A stretch of DNA of 64,000 nucleotides from Streptomyces fumanus. Its GTDB lineage: Bacteria > Actinomycetota > Actinomycetes > Streptomycetales > Streptomycetaceae. A model generated the notes under the pieces. The model was not told the origin of the DNA. It worked only from the letters and a program-made list of their open reading frames with translations, and made no database searches. Made by a program: the position numbers and the translations under genes. This document shows positions 43,132-53,805 of the stretch, in pieces; position 1 is the stretch's first letter, and every line of letters starts with the position of its first letter. Location of the stretch: assembly GCF_014655295.1 (NCBI RefSeq), contig NZ_BNBI01000005.1, positions 1 to 64,000 on the forward strand, read 5' to 3'.

Positions 43132-44508
43132 TCAGACGCGGCGGGCGTCGGGCACGGGTACGGCGGCCGGTTCGCGGTGTCCGTCGCCGGGGGCCACCTC
43201 CGTCAGGTCGCGGTGGCGGGTCTCCTTCGCCGCCAGTACGGCGACGACGGTCAGCACGGCCGCGGCGATGACGTACAGGGAGATCGGGACGGAGCTGTCA
43301 TGGGCGTCCAGCAGCGCGGTGGCGATCAGCGGCGCGGGCGCGCCCGCCGCGACGGAGGCGAACTGGGCCCCGATGGAGGCGCCCGAGTACCGCATCCGGG
43401 TCGCGAACATCTCGGAGAAGAAGGCAGCCTGCGGCGCGTACATCGCCCCGTGCAGCACCAGTCCGACGGTCACCGCGAGCAGCAGGGCACCGAAGCCACC
43501 GGTGTCGATCAGCGCGAAGAACGGAAACATCCACAGACCGACCCCGGTCGCGCCCACCAGGTACACCGGGCGGCGCCCGACCCGGTCCGACAGGGCGCCC
43601 CACGCCGGGATGACCGCGAAGTGCACGGCGGAGGCGATGAGGACCGCGTTCAGCGCGGTCTGCTTGGAGACACCGGCGGAGGTGGTGGCGTAGACGAGGA
43701 TGAAGGCGGTGACGACGTAGTAGCTGATGTTCTCCGCCATGCGCGCGCCCATGGCCACCAGCACATCGCGCCAGTGGTCGCGGAGCACGGAGACGAGCGG
43801 CAGCCGTTCGCGTTCGGCCGTGCGCGCCTCCGCCTGCGCCAGCGCCTGCTTGAACACCGGTGATTCATCGACGGAGAGCCGGATCCACAGACCGACGATC
43901 ACCAGCACACCCGAGAGGAGGAACGGGATGCGCCAGCCCCAGTCCTGGAACGCGGCGTCGGACAGCACGGCGGTCAGCAGCGACAGCACCCCGGTCGCCA
44001 GCAACTGCCCGGCGGGCGCCCCGGTCTGCGGCCACGACGCCCAGAAGCCGCGCCGGCGCGCGTCGCCGTGCTCGGAGACCAGCAGCACCGCCCCGCCCCA
44101 CTCGCCGCCCAGCGCGAAGCCCTGCACCAGCCGCAGCACGGTGAGCAGGACGGGGGCGGCGGTACCGATGGTGGCATGGGTGGGCAGCAGACCGATCGCG
44201 AACGTGGCACCGCCCATCAGCAGCAGGCTCAGCACCAGCAGCCTCTTGCGCCCCAGCCGGTCACCGTAGTGCCCGAACACCAGCGCACCCAGCGGCCGGG
44301 CCGCGAACCCGACCGCGTACGTCAGGAACGACAGCAGCGTGCCGACCAGGGGATCGGAGCCGGGGAAGAACAGCTTGTTGAACACGAGGGCCGCGGCGGA
44401 TCCGTAGAGGAAGAAGTCGTACCACTCGATGGTGGTGCCGATGAGACTGGCGGCGACGATGCGCTTGAGGTTGTTCGGAGCCGGTGGAGCGGTTGCGGGC
44501 GACGACAT
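43132..44508 (-). CDS. MHS-family metabolite:proton symporter (MFS)
   Basis: A 458-residue transporter with twelve hydrophobic helices. Loop motifs typical of the MFS are present: GHYGDRLGRKRLLVLSL after helix 2 and SDRVGRRPVYLVG after helix 8. LIGTTIEWYDFFLYGSAAAL in helix 1 is the signature of the MHS group (ShiA, ProP, KgtP), which imports organic acids or osmolytes. Start ATG 44508 follows CAGGAAG. With the divergent-facing dehydrogenase and regulator it would bring in 3-hydroxybutyrate or a similar acid. It is the last gene of the ordinary region. Confidence 0.88.
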   Translation of the reverse strand: MSSPATAPPAPNNLKRIVAASLIGTTIEWYDFFLYGSAAALVFNKLFFPGSDPLVGTLLSFLTYAVGFAARPLGALVFGHYGDRLGRKRLLVLSLLLMGGATFAIGLLPTHATIGTAAPVLLTVLRLVQGFALGGEWGGAVLLVSEHGDARRRGFWASWPQTGAPAGQLLATGVLSLLTAVLSDAAFQDWGWRIPFLLSGVLVIVGLWIRLSVDESPVFKQALAQAEARTAERERLPLVSVLRDHWRDVLVAMGARMAENISYYVVTAFILVYATTSAGVSKQTALNAVLIASAVHFAVIPAWGALSDRVGRRPVYLVGATGVGLWMFPFFALIDTGGFGALLLAVTVGLVLHGAMYAPQAAFFSEMFATRMRYSGASIGAQFASVAAGAPAPLIATALLDAHDSSVPISLYVIAAAVLTVVAVLAAKETRHRDLTEVAPGDGHREPAAVPVPDARRV

Positions 44509-44722
44509 CGGCACCACTTCCTGGGGTGTGACGGGGACGATTGCGTGTCGCCACACGTTAGGAACCCGCAGGTCAGAGACGTATGTGGTGGGACGCCATA
44601 GTTCGGGGGACGGCTATGCGCGCAGCCACCATGCCGGGGCGGGGGAGAGGCGGTCCGGGGGCCCGAGAGTGGTAGAGACCACTGCTGTCCGATGCGCGTA
44701 GTTGGGGGTGTTTTGACGGTGC

Positions 44723-44810
44723 GGTGCTGACTCCCGTGCTGGTTCGGTGCTGACTGAAAGCCCATGTCAGCACCCGTCTTCGACCGTCCCGTGCTGACTT
44801 GGTGCTGACT
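44723..44810. repeat. cluster of five GGTGCTGACT-type repeats
   Basis: GGTGCTGACT is at 44723-44732, 44746-44755 and 44801-44810; GTGCTGACT is at 44791-44799; the inverted form GTCAGCACC is at 44766-44774. This spacing resembles arm-type integrase sites or iterons. Confidence 0.85.
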
Positions 44811-45243
44811 ACGCTGCGTTGAACTCGGACAATCGAGGCTGATCACCTCGCCGTCGCGGCTGGAGGTGACCGGGCTGAAAGGTGACGTTGGCTTCGCCGC
44901 TTGGGCTCTGCAGAGGGAAGGGCGCGGTTGCGTGCGGCGCGCGTTCGTCTGCTGGCGGTGTGGCGCGTGGGCATCTGGGTGACGCACGTTGTCCTTGACG
45001 CGGCGGGAGGAGCTCGGTGAGCTGTGCCTCCGGCGTGTGCTGGCACCACATGGCACAGGTTGTAAAGACCGTCTTTGGGCGTCCACGCCAGTCCAGGGCG
45101 GGCGCGTAATAGCAGGTCAGAGCGTCGCGGTCCGAGGGAGTCAACGTAGTTGGTGACAGACGTGTGAGAGCGCCGTGAGAGCGGGCGAGCCGCGAAGCTC
45201 CACCGGGAGCCATCGCGACGGGGGCTCTTCCCGGAGTCGTGGG

Positions 45244-45285
45244 ACGACGAAGCCTCACCGGAGCGATCCGGTGAGGCTTCGTCGT
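45244..45285. terminator. strong 19-bp perfect hairpin
   Basis: ACGACGAAGCCTCACCGGA pairs exactly with 45267-45285 across a GCGA tetraloop. There is no gene ending at either side, so it may terminate an unseen transcript or be a structured RNA. Confidence 0.7.
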
Positions 45286-45511
45286 GTAGTCATCTGCGTC
45301 GGCGTGCACGATGCGGTTGGTGCGTCATGCAGTCCGTGTTTCTGCGACGCTTTCTCTGGCACGCTTGTTTGCAATCGCACACATTGGGTGGGGTCCGTAA
45401 TCCAGAAGCCTGATCAGAAGGTCCTGTATGACCACTCCGCGGAGAGAAGCGCGGTGGGTCGCCCGAAAAAGCCTGACGGGCCTCTGTGCGCTGGAAGTCC
45501 GTGACAGATGA

Positions 45512-45540
45512 GGCCCCCGTCGGATGGTTCCGGCGGGGCC
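45512..45540. terminator. GC-rich terminator-like hairpin
   Basis: GGCCCCCGTCGGA pairs with TCCGGCGGGGCC with one bulged C and one G-T pair, loop TGGT, then CCTGTCTT follows on the plus strand. It could end a transcript that covers 45290-45510. Confidence 0.5.
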
Positions 45541-46132
45541 CCTGTCTTCTGTACTGGCTTGCAGGGCGGTGGATGGCGGGGCTAGCTCCGTCCCTGTTTG
45601 CAGTTCTGTGCTGGCAAGCAATCGTGGCAATAGCTGAAGGTCAAGGGGCTTCTTCGGTGTGGATGCACCCTGGCTCGCTCCTTGTGAGCGGCGCGGCGTG
45701 GCCGCCTGAGCGTGAGGGCGTGGCGAGCTGAACGGCCGGTGGTTCGACGCGGCGGCCTGATGTCGGACGAACGGCGTGCAGGTGCTGAACGCTGACGCTT
45801 ATGACCGGACCGATGCCGGTAGGGCGCCGTACTCCTGGAAGGGCGAGGCGCGGTGCGGGGCTCGGGTATTTGTTCGAAAAGATTGCCAGTAAGGGCGCAG
45901 AGTTTGTGATGTATCTAGCTCTCACCTGCTGATTTCTTCACCCGAGGCCGTCGTGGCATGTGCTGCCGCTTACCGAGCCGGCCTCCGTTGTCAGTGGTGG
46001 CCTCTACGGTTCCTAATGGCCGACGCGAAATGCCCGTGTCGGCTTGCGCGAGCGTGGGCGCCGACAGAGCCTGCGGATTCGCTGAGGGCGGGGGATGCCG
46101 TCATCCGCCGGGGTCGTGAGAGAGCAGGACGC

Positions 46133-47617
46133 ATGGAATTGGACTACGACCGGTTGGTTGCGTTGCGCAAGCAGAGCGCAGCGTGGCGGCTGCTGACGGC
46201 CAACAATGCGGCGTTGATGCTGAGCTTCCTCAACAAGGTGTTCGTCGAGCAGGGGGCGCGCTCGGTTGCTGGTGTGGAACTTGTCGAGCGGCTGGATGAC
46301 GAGTTGTTCGCGCTCAATGAGCGGCTGGGGCACGGGACGTTTCCCCAGTCCGCCAAGGCGTATCTGGACGACTGGGCGGCGCCGGGGAACGGCTGGCTGC
46401 GCAAGTATTACCCGCCGGATTCGGACGAGCCGCACTATGACGCCACGGCCGCGGTCGAGAAGGCCATCTCGTGGATCAGGTCACTTGAGGAGCGTTCGTT
46501 CGTCGGTACGGAGTCGCGCCTGAATACGATCTTCGATCTCTTGCGGCAGATGACGTTCGGGACGGAAACCGATCCGGAGGCGCGGCTGGCTGAACTCGCG
46601 CGGCGCCGTCACGAAATCGACCTGGAGATCGAGCGAGTTGAGGCCGGCGAGGTGGACGTTCTGGACAGCGCGGCGCTGCGGGACCGATATCAGCAGGTGA
46701 CCGATACGGCGCATGGGCTTCTGGCCGACTTCCGTGAGGTCGAGGCGAATTTCCGGGATCTGGACCGCGATCTGCGCAGCAAGATCGCGGCTTGGGACGG
46801 GGCCAAGGGCGAACTGCTGGATGAGGTGCTGGGCAGCCGCGAGAGCATCGCGGAGTCGGACCAGGGCCGGACCTTCCAGGCGTTCTACGACTTCCTGCTC
46901 GCGCCGAGCCGTCAGGACGAGCTCAAGACGCTGCTTGCCGAGGTCGAGGCGATGGAGGCCATCGACGAACCCGATCCGCGCATGCGACGCATGCCCCGGG
47001 ACTGGCTGGAGGCCGCCGAGCGCACCCAGGCCACCGTGCGACAGCTGTCGGATCAGCTACGACGATTCCTCGATGACCAGGTGCGCTCGGAAGACCGCCG
47101 TGTCCTGGAGCTGGTACGCGCGATCGAGACCCACGCACTGGCGCTGCGAGACGTGCCGGGCGTGGATCTGGTCGCCGAGATCGACGCAGCGACCCCGGCC
47201 ATCGCTCTGCCGATGGAACGGCCGCTGTATACGCCGCTGGTCAAGACACCGATCGACAGCACCAGCATCGAAGCGGGGGACGAGGAGTTCGCCGCCGACG
47301 CGCTGTTCGAGGCGGTCTACGTCGATCCCGCCCGGCTTACGGCAGCCGTCCACGACGCCCTCGGCGCGCGCACGCAGGTGTCCTTGGCCGAGACTCTGCG
47401 TGAACACCCCCTGGAGCAGGGGCTCGCTGAACTGGTCGCCTACTTCGCGCTGCCCGACGACGGGTTCGCCACGGTCTTCGACGACCACCGCCAAGAAGAG
47501 ATCACGTGGATCGGCGAGGACGACGTCCAGCAGGTCGCCACCGTGCCCGTCGTTACCTTCGCCCGCATCAACCCCGGCATCGCCTGGGCCACCGACCAGA
47601 AGAAGGAGGGGCGATGA
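46133..47617 (+). CDS. jetA: Wadjet subunit JetA (DUF3375)
   Basis: A 494-residue kleisin-like subunit of the Wadjet anti-plasmid complex. It opens with [33 protein letters not shown], the DUF3375 signature. Long helices follow (about 160-350), and a small C-terminal winged-helix-like part ends at [20 protein letters not shown]. JetA bridges the JetC SMC motor. The start ATG 46133 is preceded by AGGA and by the DUF3375 N-terminus; an open frame runs upstream without similarity. The stop overlaps JetB's ATG as ATGA, so the proteins are translated together. Confidence 0.9.
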   Translation: MELDYDRLVALRKQSAAWRLLTANNAALMLSFLNKVFVEQGARSVAGVELVERLDDELFALNERLGHGTFPQSAKAYLDDWAAPGNGWLRKYYPPDSDEPHYDATAAVEKAISWIRSLEERSFVGTESRLNTIFDLLRQMTFGTETDPEARLAELARRRHEIDLEIERVEAGEVDVLDSAALRDRYQQVTDTAHGLLADFREVEANFRDLDRDLRSKIAAWDGAKGELLDEVLGSRESIAESDQGRTFQAFYDFLLAPSRQDELKTLLAEVEAMEAIDEPDPRMRRMPRDWLEAAERTQATVRQLSDQLRRFLDDQVRSEDRRVLELVRAIETHALALRDVPGVDLVAEIDAATPAIALPMERPLYTPLVKTPIDSTSIEAGDEEFAADALFEAVYVDPARLTAAVHDALGARTQVSLAETLREHPLEQGLAELVAYFALPDDGFATVFDDHRQEEITWIGEDDVQQVATVPVVTFARINPGIAWATDQKKEGR

Positions 47618-48237
47618 CGACGCCTTCCACTCCCGCCCCACAGCCGTACACTCTCTCCTTGCCGGTCAACCAGCTGCTGAAGGGTCCGGTCTTCCGTGAC
47701 CAGCACGAGCGGGCCTGGGACGCGCTGGTGCACCTGAGTGCTCGGGTGAAGGACTACGTCGAGGTCATGGGGCTGCGCGTGGTGATCGACGAAATGGAGG
47801 GCTACGCCTTCCTGCAGTCGATGCCCGACGACGAGGACGCTGTCCGGGACCCTCGCATGGCGCCGCCGCGGTTGATTCCGCGCCGTTCACTGTCCTACCC
47901 CGTCAGCCTGCTGATCGTGCTGCTGCGCAAGCGGCTCGCGGAGTTCGACGCCGGTGCCGACGGCACCCGCCTCATGATCACCCGGGACGAGATCGTCGAG
48001 ATGATCCGCACGTTCCTCCCGGCCGGCAGTAACGAGGCGCGCCTAGTCGACCAGATCGATGGCCACATCCACAAGATGGTGGAACTGCAGTTCCTGCGCC
48101 GCGCCCGAGGACAGGAGCAGTTGTTCGAGGTGCAGCGGATCATCAAAGCCTTCGTCGACGGACAGTGGCTCGCCGACTTCGAGACCAACCTGGCCCAGTA
48201 CGCAGCCTCCCACATCGTTCAGGAGAAGACGCAGTGA
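47614..48237 (+). CDS. jetB: Wadjet subunit JetB (DUF4194)
   Basis: A 207-residue DUF4194 protein, the KITE-like small partner of JetA. Features are a short N-terminal tail, then [23 protein letters not shown], the strand block [18 protein letters not shown], the charged [22 protein letters not shown] and a winged-helix end [18 protein letters not shown]. Start ATG 47614 follows AGGAGGGG. It overlaps jetA by four bases and jetC by four bases (GTGA). Confidence 0.9.
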   Translation: MTTPSTPAPQPYTLSLPVNQLLKGPVFRDQHERAWDALVHLSARVKDYVEVMGLRVVIDEMEGYAFLQSMPDDEDAVRDPRMAPPRLIPRRSLSYPVSLLIVLLRKRLAEFDAGADGTRLMITRDEIVEMIRTFLPAGSNEARLVDQIDGHIHKMVELQFLRRARGQEQLFEVQRIIKAFVDGQWLADFETNLAQYAASHIVQEKTQ

Positions 48238-51200
48238 TCCCCGTTCAGTCTGGCCCTGCCGACCCGACCATTCCCGCCACCTTCGCCGCGGCCGGGTTTC
48301 GGCTGGAGCGCATGGAGGTCTACAACTGGGGCACGTTCGACAAGCACGTGTGGTCGTTCGGCCTGGCCGGCGCCAACGCGCTGCTGACCGGGGACATCGG
48401 TTCCGGCAAGTCCACCTTGGTGGACGCGATCACCACCTTGTTCATGCCCGCCCGCAAGATCGCCTACAACCGGGCTGCCGGAGCGGAGAGCGGCGAGCGC
48501 AGCCTGCGTTCCTATGTGCTGGGCCACTACAAGTCCGAACGCAACGAAGAGACCGGAGCCACCAAGCCGGTGGCGCTGCGCAAGCCCGGCAGCTACTCGG
48601 TCATCCTGGGCGTGTTCCACAACGCCGCGCTGGAATTGACCGTCACGGTGGGCCAGGTGTTCTGGCTGCCCGACGCCAACGCCACCAGCCCCGAACGGCT
48701 GTTCCTGGTCGCGGATCGGGCCCTGTCCGTGGCCGGTGACTTCGCGGACTTCGGCACCGAAGTGCGAGCCCTGAAGAAGCGCCTCGAAGCTAGCGATGTC
48801 CGTGTCCACAAGTCGTTCCCGCCCTACAGCAAGGACCTACGGCGCCGGATGGGCATCGAGTCCGAGCAGGCCCTGGAGCTCTTCCACCAGACGGTGTCGT
48901 TGAAGTCGGTGGGCAGCCTGGACGACTTCGTACGCAGCCACATGCTCGAGCCGTTCGATGCGGCCGCGATGACTGACAACATCGTCAGCCACTTCGACGC
49001 CCTGACCACCACCTACAACTCCGTGCAGCGGGCCCGAGCCCAGATCGAAGCCCTCACCCCGCTGCTCGCGGACTGCGACACCTACGAGGGCCTGGCCGCC
49101 CGGATCGAGGAAGCCGATGCCGAGCAGGCTGCGCTGCGGTACTTCATGGCCGCGCGTACGGCGGTTCTCCACGAGGCAGAACGCGCCGAGCTGGAACGGT
49201 CGCTGATGCGTCTGGAGGGTGAGAAGAAGGCTGCCCAGGAGGAGCTGGAGCGGCTGCGCGGCCAGGAACGCCGGTGGGAACTTGAGCGTGAGGGCCTGGG
49301 CGGCGGGCGCCTTGGCGAACTGGAACGCCAGATCGAGGAGGCGGATCGGCTGCGCATCGCGCGCGAAAGGCTCGCCCGCCACCACGCCCACCTGCTGGAA
49401 CAGGCCGGACTGGCTCCGGCCAGTGATCAGGCCCAGTTCACCGACCGCCTTGAGGAGATCTCCCGGGCCCAACACGACGTCGCCGCGGACAAGAAGGAGA
49501 CGCGAGCGGCCCTGGAGAAGCTCGCCGTTCAGGCCGATCGTCTTCACCAGCAGGCCCAAGACATCAACGAGGACCTGGTCAGCCTGCGTTCCCGCCGCAG
49601 CAACATCCCCCGCAAACAGCTGCAGGTTCGCACCCTCCTGTGCCAGGAACTCGGCATCGAAGAGAGCACGCTGCCCTTCGTCGGCGAACTCATCCAGGTC
49701 CGCGACGAAGAACAGACCTGGGCGGGCGCCGCCGAGCGGCTGCTGCGCGGCTTCGCACTGTCCCTCGTCGTCCCCCAAGGCCAGTACGCCCGCGTCTCCG
49801 AGTGGATCAACGACCACCACCTGGGCACGAAGCTGGTGTACTTCCGCGTCCCCAACCACACCCCGGCCCGGCGCACCCAGCCGGCCCCTTCGACCGCGTT
49901 GTTCACCAAGCTCGAAATCCGCGGCGACTCGCCCTTCGCCGAGTGGCTGGCCGGCGAACTCGAACGCCGGGCCTCGCACACCTGCGTGGCCACCATGGAC
50001 GACTTCCGGCAGGCCGAACTCGCCATGACTGCACAGGGATTGATCAAGGGGACGCGGGGCCGCCACGAGAAGAACGACACCACCCGCATCGACGACCGCA
50101 GCACCTACGTGCTCGGCTGGACGAACCAGGCAAAGATCGACGCCCTCCTGGACCAAGCCAGCAAAGTCCATGCAGCCCAGTGCGAGACGGCCGACACGAA
50201 ACGCAGCCTGGAAGCCGCCCACGAGGATGCCATCAGCCGCGACAAGGTCCTCGACCGGCTGGCGGCCATGGGGGAGTTCAGCGAGATCGACTGGCCTTCC
50301 GTCGTGCGGCACATTGCCGAGCTGACAGAGGAGAAGCAGCGCCTGCAGGCCGACTCCAAGGACCTGAACGAACTCACCCGCCAACTGGACAAGATCGCCG
50401 CTGAGATCAAGCAGCAGGAAGCGGCCTACGCGAGCGCGACCGAGAGCTGGGGCCGCATCGACGGGGAACGGGACGCCGCAGAACGCGCCCGCGACGAAGC
50501 ACGCGTCATCCTCGCCGAGCCGGCCGCCACCGACGCCCAGGCCCACTTCCCCGCCCTCGAACAACGCCTGAACGAAGCCCGACTCACCTGCGCCACCGCC
50601 AAGGAGTGCGCCCGCGCCGAGACCCGGCTGCGTGAGGAGGGGACGGCGCGAAAGAACCGGTGGAGCAAGGAGCAGACCCGCCTCGCCCAGGCGATCGCCT
50701 CCCAGATGCGCACCTTCCGCACCGACTACCCGGCCGAGACCAACGAGCTCGACGACTCCGTCGCCTCCGCCGCCGGCTACCGCGCCCTGCACTGCCAGCT
50801 CGTCGCCGACGACCTGCCGCGCTTCGAAGAGCAGTTCCGCACCTACCTGAAGACCAACGTCATCCGCGAAATCGCTGGATTCCAAGCACAGTTGAATAAC
50901 TGGGCCGATGAGATCGGCGAACGGATCACCACCATCAACGAGTCGCTGGCCGACATCGACTACAACCCGGGCCGCTACATCATGCTCCAGCCCGAGAAGA
51001 CCCCCAACACCGAGATCCGCGACTTCACCGCCGAACTGCGCGCCTGCACCGACGACGTCCTCTCGGGTGACGACTCCGACCTGTACTCGGAAGAGAAGTT
51101 CCACCAGGTCCAGCGCCTGATCGAACGCTTCAAGGGCCGCGAAGGCCACACGGATGCCGACCGAGCCTGGACCAGGCGCGTCACCGACGTGCGCTACTGG

Positions 51201-51650
51201 TTCGTCTTCAGCGCCAGCGAACGCCGCCGCGAGGACGACAGTGAGTACGAGGTGTACTCCGACTCCGGCGGCAAGTCCGGCGGGCAGAAGGAAAAACTCG
51301 CCTACACCATCCTGGCAGCCTCCCTCGCCTACCAGTTCAAGCTCGACACCACCGCCAACAGGAGCCGCACCTTCCGTTTCGTGGTCATCGACGAAGCCTT
51401 CGGCCGCGGCTCCGAGGAATCCGCCCGCTTCGCCCTGGACCTCTTCAAGCGCCTGGGCCTGCAGCTCCTCATCGTCACCCCGCTGCAGAAGATCCACGTC
51501 ATCGAGCCGTACGTGTCCGCCGTCGGCTTCGTCGACAACCCCACTGGACACCACTCCCGCCTGCGCACCCTGACCATCGCCCAGTACCGCCGAGAACGCC
51601 TCGCCCACGCCCTGGCCGCCGGACAGCCCGCCACCGGACAGGACCACTGA
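48234..51650 (+). CDS. jetC: Wadjet SMC-type ATPase JetC
   Basis: A 1138-residue SMC/MukB-like motor that extrudes DNA loops and so senses small circular plasmids. Walker A is GDIGSGKS (53-60); a long coiled-coil region (about 290-850, with a hinge near 470-580) follows; the C-terminal head has the signature SGGQKEK (1015-1021) and Walker [10 protein letters not shown] with D1053-E1054. Start GTG 48234 follows GGAGAAG and overlaps the jetB stop. JetC ends one base before JetD starts. All ATPase motifs are intact, so the motor should be active. Confidence 0.93.
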   Translation: MIPVQSGPADPTIPATFAAAGFRLERMEVYNWGTFDKHVWSFGLAGANALLTGDIGSGKSTLVDAITTLFMPARKIAYNRAAGAESGERSLRSYVLGHYKSERNEETGATKPVALRKPGSYSVILGVFHNAALELTVTVGQVFWLPDANATSPERLFLVADRALSVAGDFADFGTEVRALKKRLEASDVRVHKSFPPYSKDLRRRMGIESEQALELFHQTVSLKSVGSLDDFVRSHMLEPFDAAAMTDNIVSHFDALTTTYNSVQRARAQIEALTPLLADCDTYEGLAARIEEADAEQAALRYFMAARTAVLHEAERAELERSLMRLEGEKKAAQEELERLRGQERRWELEREGLGGGRLGELERQIEEADRLRIARERLARHHAHLLEQAGLAPASDQAQFTDRLEEISRAQHDVAADKKETRAALEKLAVQADRLHQQAQDINEDLVSLRSRRSNIPRKQLQVRTLLCQELGIEESTLPFVGELIQVRDEEQTWAGAAERLLRGFALSLVVPQGQYARVSEWINDHHLGTKLVYFRVPNHTPARRTQPAPSTALFTKLEIRGDSPFAEWLAGELERRASHTCVATMDDFRQAELAMTAQGLIKGTRGRHEKNDTTRIDDRSTYVLGWTNQAKIDALLDQASKVHAAQCETADTKRSLEAAHEDAISRDKVLDRLAAMGEFSEIDWPSVVRHIAELTEEKQRLQADSKDLNELTRQLDKIAAEIKQQEAAYASATESWGRIDGERDAAERARDEARVILAEPAATDAQAHFPALEQRLNEARLTCATAKECARAETRLREEGTARKNRWSKEQTRLAQAIASQMRTFRTDYPAETNELDDSVASAAGYRALHCQLVADDLPRFEEQFRTYLKTNVIREIAGFQAQLNNWADEIGERITTINESLADIDYNPGRYIMLQPEKTPNTEIRDFTAELRACTDDVLSGDDSDLYSEEKFHQVQRLIERFKGREGHTDADRAWTRRVTDVRYWFVFSASERRREDDSEYEVYSDSGGKSGGQKEKLAYTILAASLAYQFKLDTTANRSRTFRFVVIDEAFGRGSEESARFALDLFKRLGLQLLIVTPLQKIHVIEPYVSAVGFVDNPTGHHSRLRTLTIAQYRRERLAHALAAGQPATGQDH

Positions 51651-51651
51651 C

Positions 51652-52836
51652 ATGGCGGCCACCTCCACCCCCACCTGGACCACGCCCCGCGACGTCGCCG
51701 CCCGTCTGCGCAAACGCTGGGAGCGCGGCGAGTTCCTCAGCCAGCTCGCCGACGGTACGGACTTCGACCCACTCGCCATCCCCCTGCGCGGTCCGAAGGC
51801 CGGCGACATCACCCAGCACTACGACGACGTCCTCGCCTGGGCCACCTCATGGGCCCCCGACAAACACCGGCACCTGCGCATCGAGTACCGGAAGCTCGGC
51901 GGACGCCTCGCCGGCGTGAACAACGCCCCCGCCCGGGCCTGGATCGACCACCGCGACGACCTGTTCCAACTCCTCGGCGTCACCAACACGGTCACCCGCT
52001 ACACGTCCCTCCTGGCCGCCGCCCGCGAGAGCCTGCCCCCGCTGGCCGCGTGGATGGCCGAGCACCCGATGAAGGTCGTCCAGCGGGATGCCGACTGGCC
52101 CCGCCTCCAGGCCACGGTCCGGTGGATCACCGACTACCGCGGCCCGGCCGTCTACCTGCGCCAGCTCGACGTGCCCGGCGTTGACACCAAGTTCATCGAA
52201 CACCACCGTGCCATCCTGACGACCCTGCTGGAGCACTGCCTGCCCGAGGACCGCATCAACTCCGAGGTCGTGCGCACCGACTTCGCCGCCCGCTTCCGCT
52301 TCCTGCGCAAGCCCGTCTACTTGCGGTTTCGGCTCCTCGACGGCGCGTCAGTGGCCGGCTTTCGCGAGCTCACGGTCCGCGCGGACGAGTTCACCGCGCC
52401 ACCGCCCGGCATCACGACTGTGTACGTCGTCGAGAACGAGACCACCTACCTCGCTTTCCCCGACCAACCTCACAGCATGGTGATCCACGGCGGAGGCTAC
52501 GCCGTCACCCAACTAGCTGCTCTGTCTTGGCTGCACGGCACACGCCTCGTCTACTGGGGCGACCTGGACACCCACGGCTTCGCCATCCTCGACCGGCTGC
52601 GCCGGGCCTTCCCGCACACACGGTCCATCCTGATGAATCGGAACGTTCTCCTGGAGCACCGAGGTCAGTGGGTGAAGGAGGACACCCCCACCCACCAGCA
52701 CCTCGGCACGCTCTCACCGGACGAAGCCGATGCCTACGACATCCTGGTGTACGGAGAGTTCGGCTCCAAGGTGCGACTCGAACAAGAACGCGTGCGGTTT
52801 CACCTACTCGAAGAAGCGCTCAACGAGCTCCGCTGA
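51652..52836 (+). CDS. jetD: Wadjet TOPRIM nuclease JetD (DUF3322/DUF2220)
   Basis: A 394-residue nuclease subunit that cuts plasmid DNA loaded by JetABC. The N-terminal DUF3322 arm is followed by the DUF2220 TOPRIM domain: E261 and E263 in VVENETTYLAF, and the acidic D304 and D306 in YWGDLDTHGFAIL, consistent with metal-dependent cleavage. Start ATG 51652, one base after the JetC stop. The four genes are in the order A-B-C-D of type I Wadjet. Its last 33 bases overlap the converging HNH gene. Confidence 0.92.
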   Translation: MAATSTPTWTTPRDVAARLRKRWERGEFLSQLADGTDFDPLAIPLRGPKAGDITQHYDDVLAWATSWAPDKHRHLRIEYRKLGGRLAGVNNAPARAWIDHRDDLFQLLGVTNTVTRYTSLLAAARESLPPLAAWMAEHPMKVVQRDADWPRLQATVRWITDYRGPAVYLRQLDVPGVDTKFIEHHRAILTTLLEHCLPEDRINSEVVRTDFAARFRFLRKPVYLRFRLLDGASVAGFRELTVRADEFTAPPPGITTVYVVENETTYLAFPDQPHSMVIHGGGYAVTQLAALSWLHGTRLVYWGDLDTHGFAILDRLRRAFPHTRSILMNRNVLLEHRGQWVKEDTPTHQHLGTLSPDEADAYDILVYGEFGSKVRLEQERVRFHLLEEALNELR

Positions 52837-53661
52837 GGACTGCGCACAACACAGTTGGCCAGCCGGTGCTGGCGAAGGGCACTTGCAACGAGCCTTGGTG
52901 AGCAACTCCTGGTGCCTGACGAGCGCCGTAGCGCGAAGGAGGTCACGGAACGAGTCGGCCACCCTGCCACGGGTCTTCAGCGCGTGACAGTTCGGGCCCA
53001 GAGCGATCATGGCCCTGGGAAGGTCGTCGCCACCCTTGGCGTGATCGTCTATGTGATCCACTTCCAAGAGGTAGGAGCCGTTGCGACCGAGGGCCGAGGT
53101 GTAGCGAGGATCAGGACATCGCGGGTTCTCGCAAGCCCCCTGGCTCCGCTCGAGCACCGCATGGCGGGAGGCTGCGATGCGGCTTAGCCGCTGACCACCT
53201 TGGGACCTGGGACGGTGGCTCTTACCGTCCCGCACGGCGCGCTCCGCCCGGGCATTCAGCTCCGCGTAGCGGAGGGCCGGATCTGCCATACGGCGCAGTA
53301 GAGCAGCAGTCATTCGACATCGGGAGAGCGCGTCGGCAGCCGATTCCTCGACCGGTAGCGCGAAGTGTCCCTCCGCCGCATCCCAGTCGTTGTCGAACTC
53401 ACCGTTGCGCAGCCGCGCACACTCCCAGCGGCTGCGCTCCAACTGCGCAAGAGTGTCCGCCGTGCCCGGCCAAAGCGCCCCGTAGAGGAGCCCAGCTCGA
53501 CGAGAAGGGACACCGGCCACTGCGGACCGTGGACACCGACGGCCCCCGGTGCCGGGCTGTAGCGGTACCGGCTCGGCCTCGCCCTGACCACCGTCTCCGG
53601 AGGACAGAGTTCCTGAGTACGCCAGAAACAGGCAACAGCGCGGTTCGGGGGATGTGACCAA
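52804..53661 (-). CDS. HNH endonuclease, 5' end uncertain
   Basis: A gene of about 285 codons with a C-terminal HNH nuclease domain: zinc cysteines CENPRCPDPRY, the LLEVDHIDDHAKGGDD motif with the catalytic His, and LGPNCHALKTRG completing the fold. The N-terminal part GLLYGALWPGTADTLAQLE and the helical LRRMADPALRYAELNARAERA look like a real domain. The only start for the full frame is TTG 53661, with unconserved residues first, so the 5' end may be truncated. It converges on and overlaps jetD. It could be a defence nuclease or a mobile-element enzyme. Confidence 0.72.
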   Translation of the reverse strand: MVTSPEPRCCLFLAYSGTLSSGDGGQGEAEPVPLQPGTGGRRCPRSAVAGVPSRRAGLLYGALWPGTADTLAQLERSRWECARLRNGEFDNDWDAAEGHFALPVEESAADALSRCRMTAALLRRMADPALRYAELNARAERAVRDGKSHRPRSQGGQRLSRIAASRHAVLERSQGACENPRCPDPRYTSALGRNGSYLLEVDHIDDHAKGGDDLPRAMIALGPNCHALKTRGRVADSFRDLLRATALVRHQELLTKARCKCPSPAPAGQLCCAQSSAELVERFFE

Positions 53662-53805
53662 CGGTCCGGCCGCAGGGGCGTACGGGCCGGAGGCAGGACC
53701 ACTGTGGGGCGCGTCGCCCGGGGCGATCGGCTCCTGGCGGAATCGTGCCGTGGCGGCAGGCGCCCTGTGCTCTCATCGAAGCTGTATCCGTGCCAGGAAG
53801 GCCCC

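Larger units (their letters stand above)
44509..46132. other. 1.6 kb region with repeats and hairpins, no convincing gene
   Basis: This is the transition from resident genes to the defence island. Open frames here have no family-like sequence, and third-position GC is weak. It contains a cluster of five GGTGCTGACT-type repeats (44723-44810), a 19-bp perfect hairpin (45244-45285) and another hairpin (45512-45540). The JetA promoter should be near its right end. Confidence 0.55.

Noticed and set aside
44809..45309. A 166-codon minus-strand frame
   Set aside because: Composition is weakly biased, it crosses a perfect hairpin, and it resembles no family.
45486..45731. An 81-codon plus-strand frame with a hydrophobic stretch
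   Set aside because: It starts inside a hairpin region, lacks a ribosome site, and has no recognisable domain.
48837..51812. A 991-codon frame antisense to jetC
   Set aside because: A shadow of the well-supported SMC-type gene.
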